DNA of 64,000 nt from Bolinopsis microptera. Lineage: Eukaryota; Ctenophora; Tentaculata; Lobata; Bolinopsidae. A program made the translations under genes and the position numbers. The DNA lies in the NCBI RefSeq assembly GCF_026151205.1, contig NC_087077.1, forward strand, positions 2,170,001 through 2,234,000, in the 5' to 3' direction. This document shows, one piece after another, positions 45,011 through 56,964 of the stretch. The first letter of the stretch is position 1; each line of letters starts with the position of its first letter. The notes under the pieces were generated by a model. The model worked only from the letters and a program-made list of their open reading frames with translations, did no database searches and was not told the DNA's origin.

Positions 45011-45894
45011 GTTGGGATACCACGTGACATTTCCCCGCTATGATGTAGACCAGGGCTTCCCCCAATTCAGTTGAATCCTGACGCGGCGGAGGTCACGACA
45101 GCTGCAAGTAGCAGGTATTATTGAGGATCGCATAAAACCCAACGATTTACCGTTCACCTTCCTTTTGAGTCCTGGATATAATAGGATAATATCTAGATAC
45201 GATCTGTCACCATGACAACATGACAACATGACAGCTCTGTGTCTAGAACGTATAGTTCGTTAGCCGTTGTTAAACCTTCTGGTGCGTCACGCTGCTCAGC
45301 TTCAGAGAAGAGTTGCGGGTTTTAACCAAAAAATGTAGGAGACAGCTGGACTAGGAGGGTCAGGGGTTACCATGACAACGGGGGATACAATCTGCACTAT
45401 CATTGAAGGAAACCATACCAGAACATTTACCTTACTACACTGCTATTGAGCTATTCAGCCGACAATAGTTCGTTCCCGAGCTTCACTGGAGTATTAATAT
45501 TTAATAGGGATTCTCTTAACAATTGCTACACTTTATCCAGTGATGGATGAAAAGGGTTTTATATTTGTCGGGGGGAACTTGGCAGGGTTGGTGTCCGGTC
45601 ATGTGGGTGGGGTTGTTGAAGCGCAGACTCGTGGAACTTTGACGCAGTTCCAGGAGCAGCGTTCCAGGAGCAGCGCGGCAGGTGTCAGGTATTTTGAGAA
45701 TGTTAATCAATTCCGATTGTCTTCCAGCGATAACAAGAAAATGTTCATTGTTTGGTCGTGTAATGAGTTTAACAGTTAATATCGACAATGGGGACACAAG
45801 TCTTATTGTAAATTAGGGGTTTACCCAGACTTTACCGAAACTTAGAGGGTGTTAATGCTGTGTGGAGCTGTGAGCTGTAAGTCCGTGATGGAAG

Positions 45895-45975
45895 TGCCAA
45901 AAAGTGAGGCACAATAAGTGAGGCACAATAAGTGAGCCACAATAATTGAGGCACAATAAGTGCGGCACAATAAGT
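45895..45975. repeat. 14-bp tandem repeat, ~5 copies
   Basis: aagtgaggcacaat repeats with single-base changes. Confidence 0.9.
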
Positions 45976-46634
45976 GATCCCGACTTAAATAGCAGTGTTC
46001 TGATTTATGTAATTCACTCGTGTAATCCGGCCTTATATAATATATTAGATTGATACCTTAAATAACTTTATTTAATTTTGTACGTGACGCTGGTTATAAT
46101 ATTATATAATATTTATTTTGGGTACTGTCGGGCAGTTCAATAGTCCTAAGGTTTATGGGGCTTTCTGGAAATAATAAATCTATCGAAAATGAATTCCTAC
46201 GTTTTTGTTAAATTCTTTTGCTGCAGTGGGGTGCATAAAATTTACGATACTCATGCACTGTGCAGCCTTACAAAACACTGACGAAATATCACCTGGATTA
46301 CTGCGAGACTGCTCGTGCCTGGGTTACTGAATACTTAATCCAGATTACATTTTGTAATTCAGAAATGTCTTCACCGTGTTTTAATATCATGTGTAGGTGA
46401 CAAATGGTTAAACTATGAGATATTTGAGATATTTGAGATGTTAGTGATATTTAAGTTAAAGTATGTGGTGTGGGACTGTGGGACTGTGGGAGAGGCGAAG
46501 CTCTTACACTGACAAATACCACTTTTGTTTTTGATAGACATCAATAACAAATTGAGGTATCTTTATAAAGCTATTGTAGGAGGCATCTAAACAGAAGACA
46601 AATTTAAAGTAATGATTCAGTAGAAATACATGGG

Positions 46635-46708
46635 TCATATTATGTAATATGTATTATGGGACATGGGTCATATTATGTAATATGTATTATGGGACATGGG
46701 TCATATGT
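46635..46708. repeat. ~33-bp tandem repeat, 2.3 copies
   Basis: catgggtcatattatgtaat... repeats at 33-bp spacing; the core atattatgtaatat is palindromic. Confidence 0.88.
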
Positions 46709-47590
46709 GAATAATGATTAAAAAATAAGCGTGTACTCGTCTAGTAAGTGAAAGGAACATACAAAATTAAGATAAGAAACCAAGAAAAGTTGGGTAAAAA
46801 AATATGGTCAATAATAACATAAGGTTTAACAAATAAAAAACAAACTAACAAATTAACAACAACAAATAGAAAAATAAAATATAATCTTCTCAAAACTGGG
46901 ATGGGTTGATAAATTAAAAAGAGCTCCTGAATTTACAAGCAAATTACCAAGTCATTTAGTTAAATGATTTCAATGTCACAATCTACTCAATTACTTTGTC
47001 AGACTTAAGTCTTTGAGAGCAAATAGCTCACGACAAAAAATTATTCAAATAAAAACTGGGCGTGTCCATCTAACATACGGTAAAATTCAGAGCGGCATAG
47101 CAATTTGTAAAATATTGAGGATTACATCGGAACGGGACCTCAAATCAAGGAGCGTCTGGACCCAGTTTAATGCACGTTATCTTAATCTAAACAAAAGTTG
47201 TTAATCCTGGGCGATTACCAGTAAATCAGCGCAAGTGGGTGCTTCTTATCAAGTGGAGGATACCGTATCTAGAGTCGGCAGACAGATTAGAAAAGAGAAG
47301 AGATTAGAGAAGAGTAAACGTTTAAACGTGCACTTCTATTCAGGAGTGTCTTCTATTCAGGGGTGTCTACTTCCAGTTTATTTGATTGTTATTAGTTGCG
47401 TGAGAAAAATAAGATGTAGGATATTCGGAGGGATTATTTATGATATGATCACGATTTTTTGTCCAAAAATATAAATCGCAAATTGTAAGTTATACAAACT
47501 GAAATTACAAAGTACAAGTTTTGGTACCTGAAATAACAAATTAAAAGATTTAAAAACTGAAAATTAGAAATTAAACATTATACAGCTTAC

Positions 47591-47644
47591 CTCTGGCTGA
47601 GTTACAACTCCTTCTTGGGGGGCCCTTCTCCTGACTTCACTCAT
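47591..47644 (-). CDS. Candidate first exon A of the sulfatase gene
   Basis: ATG at 47644 opens 18 codons (MSEVRRRAPQEGVVTQPE) before a strong donor, GAG|GTAAGC, in phase 0. The ending GVVTQPE resembles GVVTKE of exon D, which suggests the two leaders derive from one duplicated exon. If used, the primary transcript spans 19 kb. Confidence 0.65.
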
Positions 47645-47649
47645 GTTTC

Positions 47650-50600
47650 ATCTGCTCGCACGAGCTGTAGGACGGAAGAAGATATGAGTCATAAATGTGG
47701 ATTCTGACGGGGAGATGAGGTATGTTTTTTGACATGTGACAGCAATGAACCAATCAGCTACTACAATCGACCAATCAAACCCCAGAATCACTGTCACGTG
47801 CCAAAAAATATGCCTCACCTCCCATCAGAATATGTCCATTTTTGTCCATTTCGCCAAAATCTGGTCGTCTTGGAGAAAATGGACAAAAGGGGTTGGACCC
47901 CCCCCCCCCCCCACACCAACCCATCCTTAAGACGGTTCACTGTTGTTATGATATAAATAATAAATATCTCAAACAATGCGTGCTGTAATTCTCACTGAAG
48001 AACAACGTAACAAGTTGAGCAACACTCAGCAGGGCATTGGAAACTTTCGGGGGCTTTAGAAGTAAAAAAGTGGAATCACTGCACAAGATAGATTATTCCT
48101 AGGGATCAGTATGTGACTTCTTTAAATCAAACATTCGACGTTTAATTTGTATGTGACTCTCACAACTGGCACGAATTCAGATAAAAATTAAGAAACGTAA
48201 CGGTAGCAGCTGTGAGCTGAAACACATACAAGATTAATAAGATTATCCAGTTTCATAGTTTTTTAGGCCAACTATTACAAAATTGCAAGTGTATAAAATT
48301 ACACATTTTGAAGTTGTAAGATCATGGAATAAAGATCTCACGAAAAATGAACAAATAGAAGAAAAAATTGTGTAATTAATACTGGCTCGCTGAACGGTGG
48401 AAATTCAAAAACTAAGCGTGAGCATTATATAATTTTAGGATCTCCACTCTCTAATTTAAACCACTGCAATGCCTATAAACAAATAACAAGCAGTGAACGA
48501 AGATTATCAACAGAAAATGCAACCACCGAATATTCTACAGAAAATTCAGTGCAAAACACACATTTCAGTTTCACATGTGACCAAATAACGACTGATAAAC
48601 AATAACTGATAAACGAATTACGAAACAATTACACAGCAAGCACCATGCTGCAACTTGTGAAAAGAGTATATGTTTTGGCTTGATAACCATGCAATACAAG
48701 GTTATCAAGTTTCACTGCTGTGTTGGATAATCAGTAGGGTTACTATTTGATGTCTACAGATGTATTAAATACCACAATCGGTGGATTGTATGTACCTTGT
48801 GCCTACTTAAACTAAAATTTGAGTAGCTTAACTAAAAGTTAAGGTTGATTCAAAGGAATAAACAAATCTTGAAATATGCAGAAGCAGAAGGGAAATAGCA
48901 TTTCACCAGCTGAGTAACTGAAAACTCGATAAAGGGATATAATTCATGACGTGGTGAAATTATATAACTAAAACCCAAACTACACTGAAGAGTGCAAGAC
49001 TCGTACTATTAGTACTATAATTGTCGTCGTAATCAAATCCTTCTGGAGGTAAGATTCAGATTTGGCTAACGTCAATAAATTAACAAAAACCGCAGCTGAG
49101 CTAAGCATTAAATATAGCAAAGTGAGAGAGGAGAAGTGACGTGGATGATAACTAACTACAACAGCTCAACAGCTCAAACTATAGTCGACATAATCAAATT
49201 CTCCGCTGGAGAGAGGTGTGCAAGATTCAATTTTCTGTGTAATTTCCGGAGACGCTTTATATCACATACCAATGTTTCTCCTTCGGGGGGAAATCTGAAA
49301 TGCAATCAGAATGGAACAAACTGCAGAATAATAGAAATACAATCTTAAATTCATAGGAGAAAATAGCAATAACCATTAACGTAATCTCTTTGGGAACCTC
49401 AAATTCCTCTTTTAAAGCGGATTTCAATTAAAGTTAATCTAGGAACGATTTGAGGCTCCGACATCACAACAAATTACACCCTCACCTTAACTTATGCGAG
49501 TAATTTTAGTGTACTAGTCCATTATGTCCAACTGTTTACACATGGGTCAGACACCATCCTCAATTAACACGCTAACATCCGACTCTAAAAATAAAAATCA
49601 AATTACAAGCGATAGCACAATTTGTGTAGACTCGCGCGTCGCGGATCTCCTAATAATTTTCTAAGAACTATAGAAATAAAAAACATAAGCAGTCAGATTT
49701 TAATTCTGGGTGGGTTAAAGAATAATATTCCCAATATTTCAATATAATATGCACGACACAAAACGTACACAACACATAGTCTAGACACATCAAGAATAGG
49801 GATCACGGTTCTCAGCCATATTTCCAAAGTTGAAACTGGTGGAAGCAGCAGCCGGGAGATAATAAGATGATGATCATGACGATCATCACGGACACTTCAC
49901 ACCACTCTCAGCTCACTATTAGATTAGTGTGTGAGCCTAAGTTGTACTCAGCTTTAGCTTTATAGGATGGGAAACAACCGATACCACTGAGGTATCACGT
50001 GACCTTTAGGAAAACTCTGAAGCATAGTAATCACTTACAGATCAAAGACGCTATATCAAATAACTAAATAGGTGTTATAGCTTTGAACTTAGAACTATAA
50101 TACCTCGCGTCCGGCAGGTGGTGCGGTAAAAGTAATGGTCAGAACTCAGAGAACGGGTTGATGATCTGTGAGAAATGAGTGGGCACGGATTGTCCGAGAA
50201 ATTTCAAATACTCAAATATTGTCTAAAAGTCTAAACAGTTACAATTTGGCTTAGAATTAAGTCGAATCAGTCAAGCCAAACCTTTTTAGAAGTAAAAAGG
50301 CAATTTGAAAGCACATCACGGAGCAAAATCACATTTAGCAGGTTTAATAAACATGCTATCAAATTAGTTAAGATGAAACAGATGGTAGCAGATGTTTAAC
50401 AGATGGAAGCAGATGTTACGATAGATAACGACAACCATCCTCAGTAAGCTAACATTAGTGTGATAGCTTAACGATCATTTGAGGAAAATAAGACCGATAC
50501 CACTGTGTTAACACGAGACCAAAATGAAGGTGAAGCACAAAACTTACTTACAAATCTGAAATCACAGACAGTATCAAATAACTATGAACTTTGAACTTTG

Positions 50601-51868
50601 AACTTACTACCATGAATTAAATACCCCGCCGATATAAAGGTTATGTATGATGATCTGTGAGACATGAGCGGTCAAGGATTGTTCGAGAAAGATCCGAACA
50701 TTGCGTCATTACAAATTGGCTTAGAATTTTGTAACATCTGTACCTAACTTTTTGTGGAAGACAATACTGTCGCTGAGCTGCCTGGAATGCAAGAAGTACT
50801 CTGTTGAACCTGTCTGGTTCATCTGACCCTCATGTTTGTATGACGAGACGAAGCAAGCTTGAGTGAATTATTACTTTATATATCTAAGGAAAGAATACCG
50901 GCAATAGCCAATAACAGGCTATGTAAGAATACAGAGATGTTCAAGATGTTCAATATTTACGACTGTAGTCTGGGAACCCATCAGTTATCTCATCTTTTTT
51001 GACGACTCATTTAGAGTTTTAAGTCTTAAATTTCGAAATTAAGTTCCACAAAATCCATACCACTGTTTCTTGACACAACACTAATCAGTGATCATCCCAA
51101 CTCAAATTATCTGCTGAACTTCAAGAAAAATCTTGACTTTTATAATCGAGGCCGAAAAGCTGAACAAAAACACACAGCCAGGCGTCAATTTGCCGAAAAC
51201 AGAAACAAAAGTATACAAGGGCAACACCGTGCCAAGAGGGCTGAAAAAATACAAACAGCTAGGCAATGATAATAGAAAAAAAAGTATACAGGGCAACGCC
51301 AAGAGCTAGAACAAATTCACCATCACGTGACACATCACATTATACTTATAGGGTCTTATTGTCGAGATTGAAAAGCTGGACAAAAAACACAGCTTAGCAA
51401 TAAGCCGAAAACATACAAAAATATACAAGGGCAACACCAAGAGCATAATCTCTACAATGGGAGTCACGAGATTAATGACTTCGAGATTTTAATAAGCAAA
51501 TTGCAATCCCACAGCAGGCTAATATAAGACCTCTCTCGGGATACCTGACATGTTCCGAGAGTTTATATAGAGAATATATAGTTTATATATTATAGAGCAT
51601 ATAAAGTATGTATAGAGAATATAGTTTATATAATATATATTATTTTACTACATATAAGGTATATAGAGGACCTCATAAAAGCAATCGCTAAGTGGAACAT
51701 GACAGTCACACAAGGAGTAAGGACTGGACAGCTGCATAAAGATATAGTTAATGAAGAAATATAGCGCCTGTAAGCGCATCCACTAGTCACCTTATAGGTA
51801 CAATTCCCCTACAATACCTACCTTATAGGTACAATACTACCAAGTAATATCACAGTGTTAAATATTAA
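47650..51868. other. Non-coding region with diverged tandem duplications
   Basis: No gene seen. Segments near 49920-50200 and 50430-50690 share ccgataccactg, tatcaaataact and gatgatctgtgaga, so are old ~500-bp duplicates. Segments 51148-51240 and 51365-51435 share gaaaagctg.acaaaaa, gccgaaaac and tacaagggcaacacc. A poly-C run lies at 47898-47912. Confidence 0.5.
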
Positions 51869-52517
51869 ATATATGTACAGTACATACTAAGTAAGTATTG
51901 AATATATTAATATATAGTATTGAATACTCACGTCATGTAATAGGGCCCATCAGTTCAGCTGGCTAGACGACAGTTGACGGTTATTGAATCAGGTTACATT
52001 GGTCACGAAGCATCGTGTCTGGGTCATCTCTGGGATTATGTTATGTTATCAGTTATGCAATATTAATTATGCTAATTATGTTATGCTATGAATTTATGTT
52101 ATGTTATGACTTATTATCCTTTGAAGTGGCGTTTTTCAACTTGTCGCGCCACTTTTTAACTTTGTATACGGGAGTCTACGCTCATAGCCTAAACTTAAAA
52201 TTTGTGTTTTACAATTGAATTGAATGAGTTTGAAGTTTTATTTCTCAAATGTTTGCTCAGAAGTTAATAACTAAATCATGCAGTAAAACTTGCAGCAATT
52301 CATTCGTCGTAAATCTTACCCACAAACTTTTAACATTTCAGCAAAATGTTTTACAACTACACTATCATCGTCAAAACATTTCCCAAACTAAACTAAATCA
52401 ATCAGCTAGAAAAATTAAACAGTCTGTAAAATAAATTCTGATTTTTAAACAAAAACAATTCGTAAGAAAATACACAATCAATGATCAGCTAATATCATTG
52501 TCTGGCTTCAATCACTG

Positions 52518-52600
52518 ATCACGTGATCACTATGGAGATCACGTGGTCACTATGGAGATCACGTGATCACTATGGAGATCACGTGATCACTATGGAGATG
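52518..52600. repeat. 20-bp tandem repeat with CACGTG core, x4 (copy 1)
   Basis: atcacgtgatcactatggag repeats four times (one copy has cacgtggtc). It overlaps the end of the myotubularin reading frame at its right edge. The same array is at 56882-56964 in copy 2. Confidence 0.95.
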
Positions 52601-54101
52601 TCGTGTGCTCCTGATAACACTTATCACAAACCAACACAGGCGTGGTGTAGTTTTTCAGAGGTATACAAATTCTTTTACTCGCACAATTCCCGCAAAAAAT
52701 ATTCCCGCACGATCTACAGTGGTGTTTTCTCTTGAACTTCAGCGCGTTAAACCTCTCATGGCAGAGGTGACAATTCTGGACGGCGTGATCCGGTACCCAC
52801 ACTACCGGTCCCTGTCGATCCTCCGCAAGCGTTTCTCTCCACCAATCAAATCGCAGGAAATATTCCCGCCACAACACCATGTGACGGAGTGATACCCGTG
52901 GGTTTATAGGGTCTGTACTAAGATAATATCGCTCGTTTGTAAGCTCAGTTCTCATGGCGTCCAGCACGTCCCACAGCTGGAGCCTGTCTGCGGAGGAGCG
53001 CTCTTGAGGACAGTTCCTGAGGAAGGTGGTGGTCCAGCCGCTGCTGAACAGGTCACACAAAACAGTCAGGTACTCCTGAGTAAACTCAAACACGTCAGGG
53101 AACTGGACTAAGAACTGGTGGACTGCGTCCAGGAAGAGGAGGAATATTGGAGATTTCTGGCTGGGGTGGGCCATACCCAGTCTGTCGTGGAACCTGTGCC
53201 CAAAACTCAGCCACTCCCTCTCAACAAGTACTTGGAAGCCGGAATATGTACGATAGTAAGGGTCTACTAGTAACAGTGACAGTGAAGTTAGCTGACTCGT
53301 TCTATCCCATCCGTCCGAACAGTGCACCAGTGCCGCACCACCCGCCACTAAGTGCTGACTCACGAAATACGCGCCGCGCACCACACTCTGCACGTGCAGT
53401 AACCACTGAGACTGCTCCAGGCGGGTCTCCCATTTGGTGTTGCTCGGAGCATTGCACATAGCAGTGACTTTCTCGAAGCTGTCCCGGATAGCGTGGATAT
53501 TGGCCATGTCAAGGAAGTTTAGTTTTGTGTTTTCGTAGTTGGCGACGTTTTCCATTCCTTTTCCTTTCATTTGGTTTCCTCTAGCTGCGATCTTAGACCT
53601 GAAATACAGAATTAATGTTGGTGATCTCGCCTTTCCATCTGTCCTGGTTTAGGACTTTAGGTGAAATTAAAAATACATGAATAATATTTAGATAAACTAA
53701 GGAAATTAAATGAAGCATGAAGCGATGAAGATAAGATGTCAGAAATTTGATATGTTTGACGTCAGTTTTTCAAATTTACGGTAGATGTAGAAGAAAAAGC
53801 CGTTTTTTAATATAATTATATCAAGTTGGTCACAGTCAGTCGATATCTTGCATCTGTCAAATCAAGTACCAACTGAACTAGAATTTATAAAATTCAACTT
53901 ATTTATTTTTATCCCGGTTCAAATGTCACGCTTATCTTTGAGGGTCTAGTTACATACTGTTTACTATGCACCAATCATTATCAACTGGTATTATTTTACA
54001 GTGCAGTTCTAAAATTAAACATCTGATCAATTGTAGATAAGTAGACTGAATCCCGGATATGTTATTTCATTGTTTGTTCAAAACCTTTTCTTGCTTCTCC
54101 A

Positions 54102-54107
54102 TATAAA
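54102..54107 (+). promoter_or_regulatory. TATA box, C2-like gene copy 1
   Basis: TATAAA 50 bp before the ATG at 54157; conserved in copy 2 (58466-58471). Confidence 0.55.
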
Positions 54108-54156
54108 CATTCCCTAGTCTTGTTTCACTATCCGTGACAACATCAACACACACAAT

Positions 54157-54627
54157 ATGGGACAATCAAACTCTACAACACAGAGCAAACACGTGCGGTT
54201 CGCTAATCAGGATGAGATGAACGGAGCAGAATCGTTAGATCCACAGACAATCATGCGAATATGTGTCCACTCAATCAACAACATCGTACGGTCAACCGAT
54301 ATAGGATCTGAAGTAGACCCATTTGTCGAGATAAGAGCAAACGACTTGCTGCTCGGAGCAACAGAGCCTAAGAGAAGCAAAACTATAACTTCAGTGGAAC
54401 AGTCTTTTCATGTCAGAACAGAAAGAAGCCCAAAAAACATGATCCTAAAGTTCTATTTGAAGGACAGGGATTATGGAAGTGAGGATGATATGCTAGGAGG
54501 AGGGTATTTCGATCTTGCGGAGGAGGACAGCACGTTGAAACAGACAGTTTATATGAAGTGGAAGGGAAAGGAGATCGCTAATATTGTTATAAGTGTGGAC
54601 TTTCATAGTATTGCAGTCTTGAAGTAA
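54157..54627 (+). CDS. C2-like domain protein, N-myristoylation signal (copy 1)
   Basis: 156 residues in one exon. The start MGQSNSTT fits the N-myristoylation consensus (Gly2, Ser6). Residues about 30-150 read like a C2 domain: IMRICVHSINNI, GSEVDPFVEI, then KRSKTITSVEQSF, LKFYLKDRDYGSEDDMLG and a closing VVISVDF-type strand. Acidic residues in the DPF and DRDYGSEDD loops could bind calcium. Together they suggest a small peripheral membrane protein. The gene lies in the intron between the last two exons of the myotubularin, on the opposite strand. The family is assigned from pattern only; no orthologue is recognised. Confidence 0.75.
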   Translation: MGQSNSTTQSKHVRFANQDEMNGAESLDPQTIMRICVHSINNIVRSTDIGSEVDPFVEIRANDLLLGATEPKRSKTITSVEQSFHVRTERSPKNMILKFYLKDRDYGSEDDMLGGGYFDLAEEDSTLKQTVYMKWKGKEIANIVISVDFHSIAVLK

Positions 54628-56881
54628 ATTGTTTTAGGTTTTCGTATGATTTGATAAAGATGGTGCATGTTATTTCTTTATTTTTTTTATCTGCACAATT
54701 TCAATTCTGATCATTTCAATGATCCACAGCATAAAACTTTCTTTGCAAAATGAATAAATCAGATGTAAATTGATAAACATATATTTTTAACACCGAAAAT
54801 TTCATTGATCTACTGAAGAGAAAAGTAAAAACTAATTAAGTAAAATTGTTAAATAATTGATGAAGAATAAAATTGTAATCTACGATCTATTTATGGCAGA
54901 AAAACAAACCTTGCATCGAATATCATGAAAGGGAGATCTTTCCCACTTTTATTTCTAGAGAGCGTCTGGACAGATTCCAGAAAGAGTTCATCTTCTTTGC
55001 AGTTTTTCTGTAGGATGCCTGTTCGTGGCTGTGCACTTCGCATCAGAATCGCTCCTGAGTTATTTAGCCAGCTAAGAGCCGGAATCCTCCCTTTCGACCT
55101 GACACAAATTGGTTTTGAGGTTAAACACTTCTTTAGTAGTACAGGTTAAAACTTTTAAAAGGGTTTGGTATAAAAGTTAACCATCTGACTAATTTTGTGA
55201 ACAATGTCATTAATGAAGACTAATAGGTATCTTTTTTCGCTCTTTTGAGAGGGTTAAAAATATTTGACAACATTTTGTTTATTACACTGAGTGGAGACTC
55301 TCATTTGTCCCAAATAATCGAACATTACCGAAGACTACTGAAACTATCTCTCTGACTAACCGGAACATGATGACACTAACAAGAGAAGAGCCAGCTTGGA
55401 CCGGTACGTAGAACAAAGGAGGATAGGATTTGCATTGTCTGTAGTTCGTGTTGTCCACCTTCGTCCACCCTCTCATATCACCTAGGATATCACCAAGTTA
55501 CGTTATACATCCTCGTGTGAGATATAGTGGCGGATATGAAATATGTGGCGCTGTGCCACTTCGTGCTAAGGTACATTTGAACCCCAGCTTTTTGGTAGTA
55601 AACAGAGATAACCATAAAAAGAGGGACCCGTTAGGAGCTTAATTTAATTAATTGCTGAAAATTAATTCTTCTTGTTCGGAGCTGGATATAAAATTATTTA
55701 TTACAACATGTAATTTTTAAAGCTTTGGGAGCAGCAGCTAATAATTCGAACCCAGAACTCTCACCCTGTCGATTGTGCTCCTTATCCAGATTATACCGAG
55801 TAAACCCCGCCCTCTTCTCCACTGATATCTGCTTCAACAAGGAGTGACTGGGGGCACTCAACGTAGTGTTGTAGTGGTGGTATCGTATCCGCAACCGTAG
55901 GGCATCCATCTGCAGTTTCTTAGAGTGAGAGTGGATCTTTCTTTTGGGGGATTTTTGATCAGGTTCGTTCTCAGACTTTTGACTGGATTTTGATCCCCTG
56001 GAAGACTTTTGGCGTATTTTAGGTCACATGATTTCCTTCCAACCAGAGGAGGTTAATGATTTTATTAGTGTGAATACGGTTGTCCGTGGAAGTGCTTACC
56101 ACCGAAAAGGGGAATTTCTTGGTGAACAATTGAATGCTTCAACACATCTGATTAAATTGAATAATTATAATTCCAATCTTTTAAAAACATATTATTGCGA
56201 TCACTCTATAGTAACTCAATATATATATATATATATATGTACAGTACATACTAAGTAAGTATTGAATATATTAATATATAGTATTGAATACTCACGTCAT
56301 GTAATAGGGCCCATCAGTTCAGCTGGCTAGACGACAGTTGACGGTTATTGAATCAGGTTACATTGGTCACGAAGCATCGTGTCTGGGTCATCTCTGGGAT
56401 TATGTTATGTTATCAGTTATGCAATATTAATTATGCTAATTATGTTATGCTATGAATTTATGTTATGTTATGACTTATTATCCTTTGAAGTGGCGTTTTT
56501 CAACTTGTCGCGCCACTTTTTAACTTTGTATACGGGAGTCTACGCTCATAGCCTAAACTTAAAATTTGTGTTTTACAATTGAATTGAATGAGTTTGAAGT
56601 TTTATTTCTCAAATGTTTGCTCAGAAGTTAATAACTAAATCATGCAGTAAAACTTGCAGCAATTCATTCGTCGTAAATCTTACCCACAAACTTTTAACAT
56701 TTCAGCAAAATGTTTTACAACTACACTATCATCGTCAAAACATTTCCCAAACTAAACTAAATCAATCAGCTAGAAAAATTAAACAGTCTGTAAAATAAAT
56801 TCTGATTTTTAAACAAAAACAATTCGTAAGAAAATACACAATCAATGATCAGCTAATATCATTGTCTGGCTTCAATCACTG

Positions 56882-56964
56882 ATCACGTGATCACTATGGA
56901 GATCACGTGGTCACTATGGAGATCACGTGATCACTATGGAGATCACGTGATCACTATGGAGATG
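56882..56964. repeat. 20-bp tandem repeat with CACGTG core, x4 (copy 2)
   Basis: Same array as 52518-52600. Confidence 0.95.

Larger units (their letters stand above)
52590..56005 (-). pseudogene. FYVE myotubularin, partial copy 1 (last four exons only)
   Basis: Exons 55765-56005, 55381-55481, 54910-55130 and 52590-53598 join in phase and encode the second half of a myotubularin: RQG, YRQCKSYP, GRIPALSW, IFDAR, NIHAIRDS, the CX5R loop HCSDGWDRT, then a FYVE zinc finger (WVPDH, RKHHCRSCG, CDKCY) and TGA. The 5' exons are lacking because the duplication stops at the preceding donor. The 326-residue translation shared by the two copies of the last exon is identical although six bases differ. 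It may be a silent remnant, an alternative set of 3' exons for the intact gene, or be kept identical by conversion. No disabling change is seen in the exons present. Confidence 0.85.
51869..56217. repeat. Tandem segmental duplication, copy 1
   Basis: The sequence from about 51869 recurs 4364 bp downstream at roughly 98-99 percent identity by eye. It carries the four terminal exons of the myotubularin gene and the nested C2-like gene. It ends at gtaactca, 1 bp short of completing the donor of the next myotubularin exon, and meets copy 2 through an (AT)n run at 56218-56236. Confidence 0.97.

Noticed and set aside
47808-47870. Additional sulfatase first exon (MDKNGHILMG|gtgagg, minus)
   Set aside because: It ends in phase 1, incompatible with the phase-0 common exon.
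53147-53461. Plus-strand frames over the myotubularin exons
   Set aside because: Shadows of the conserved minus-strand frame; repeated only because the region is duplicated.
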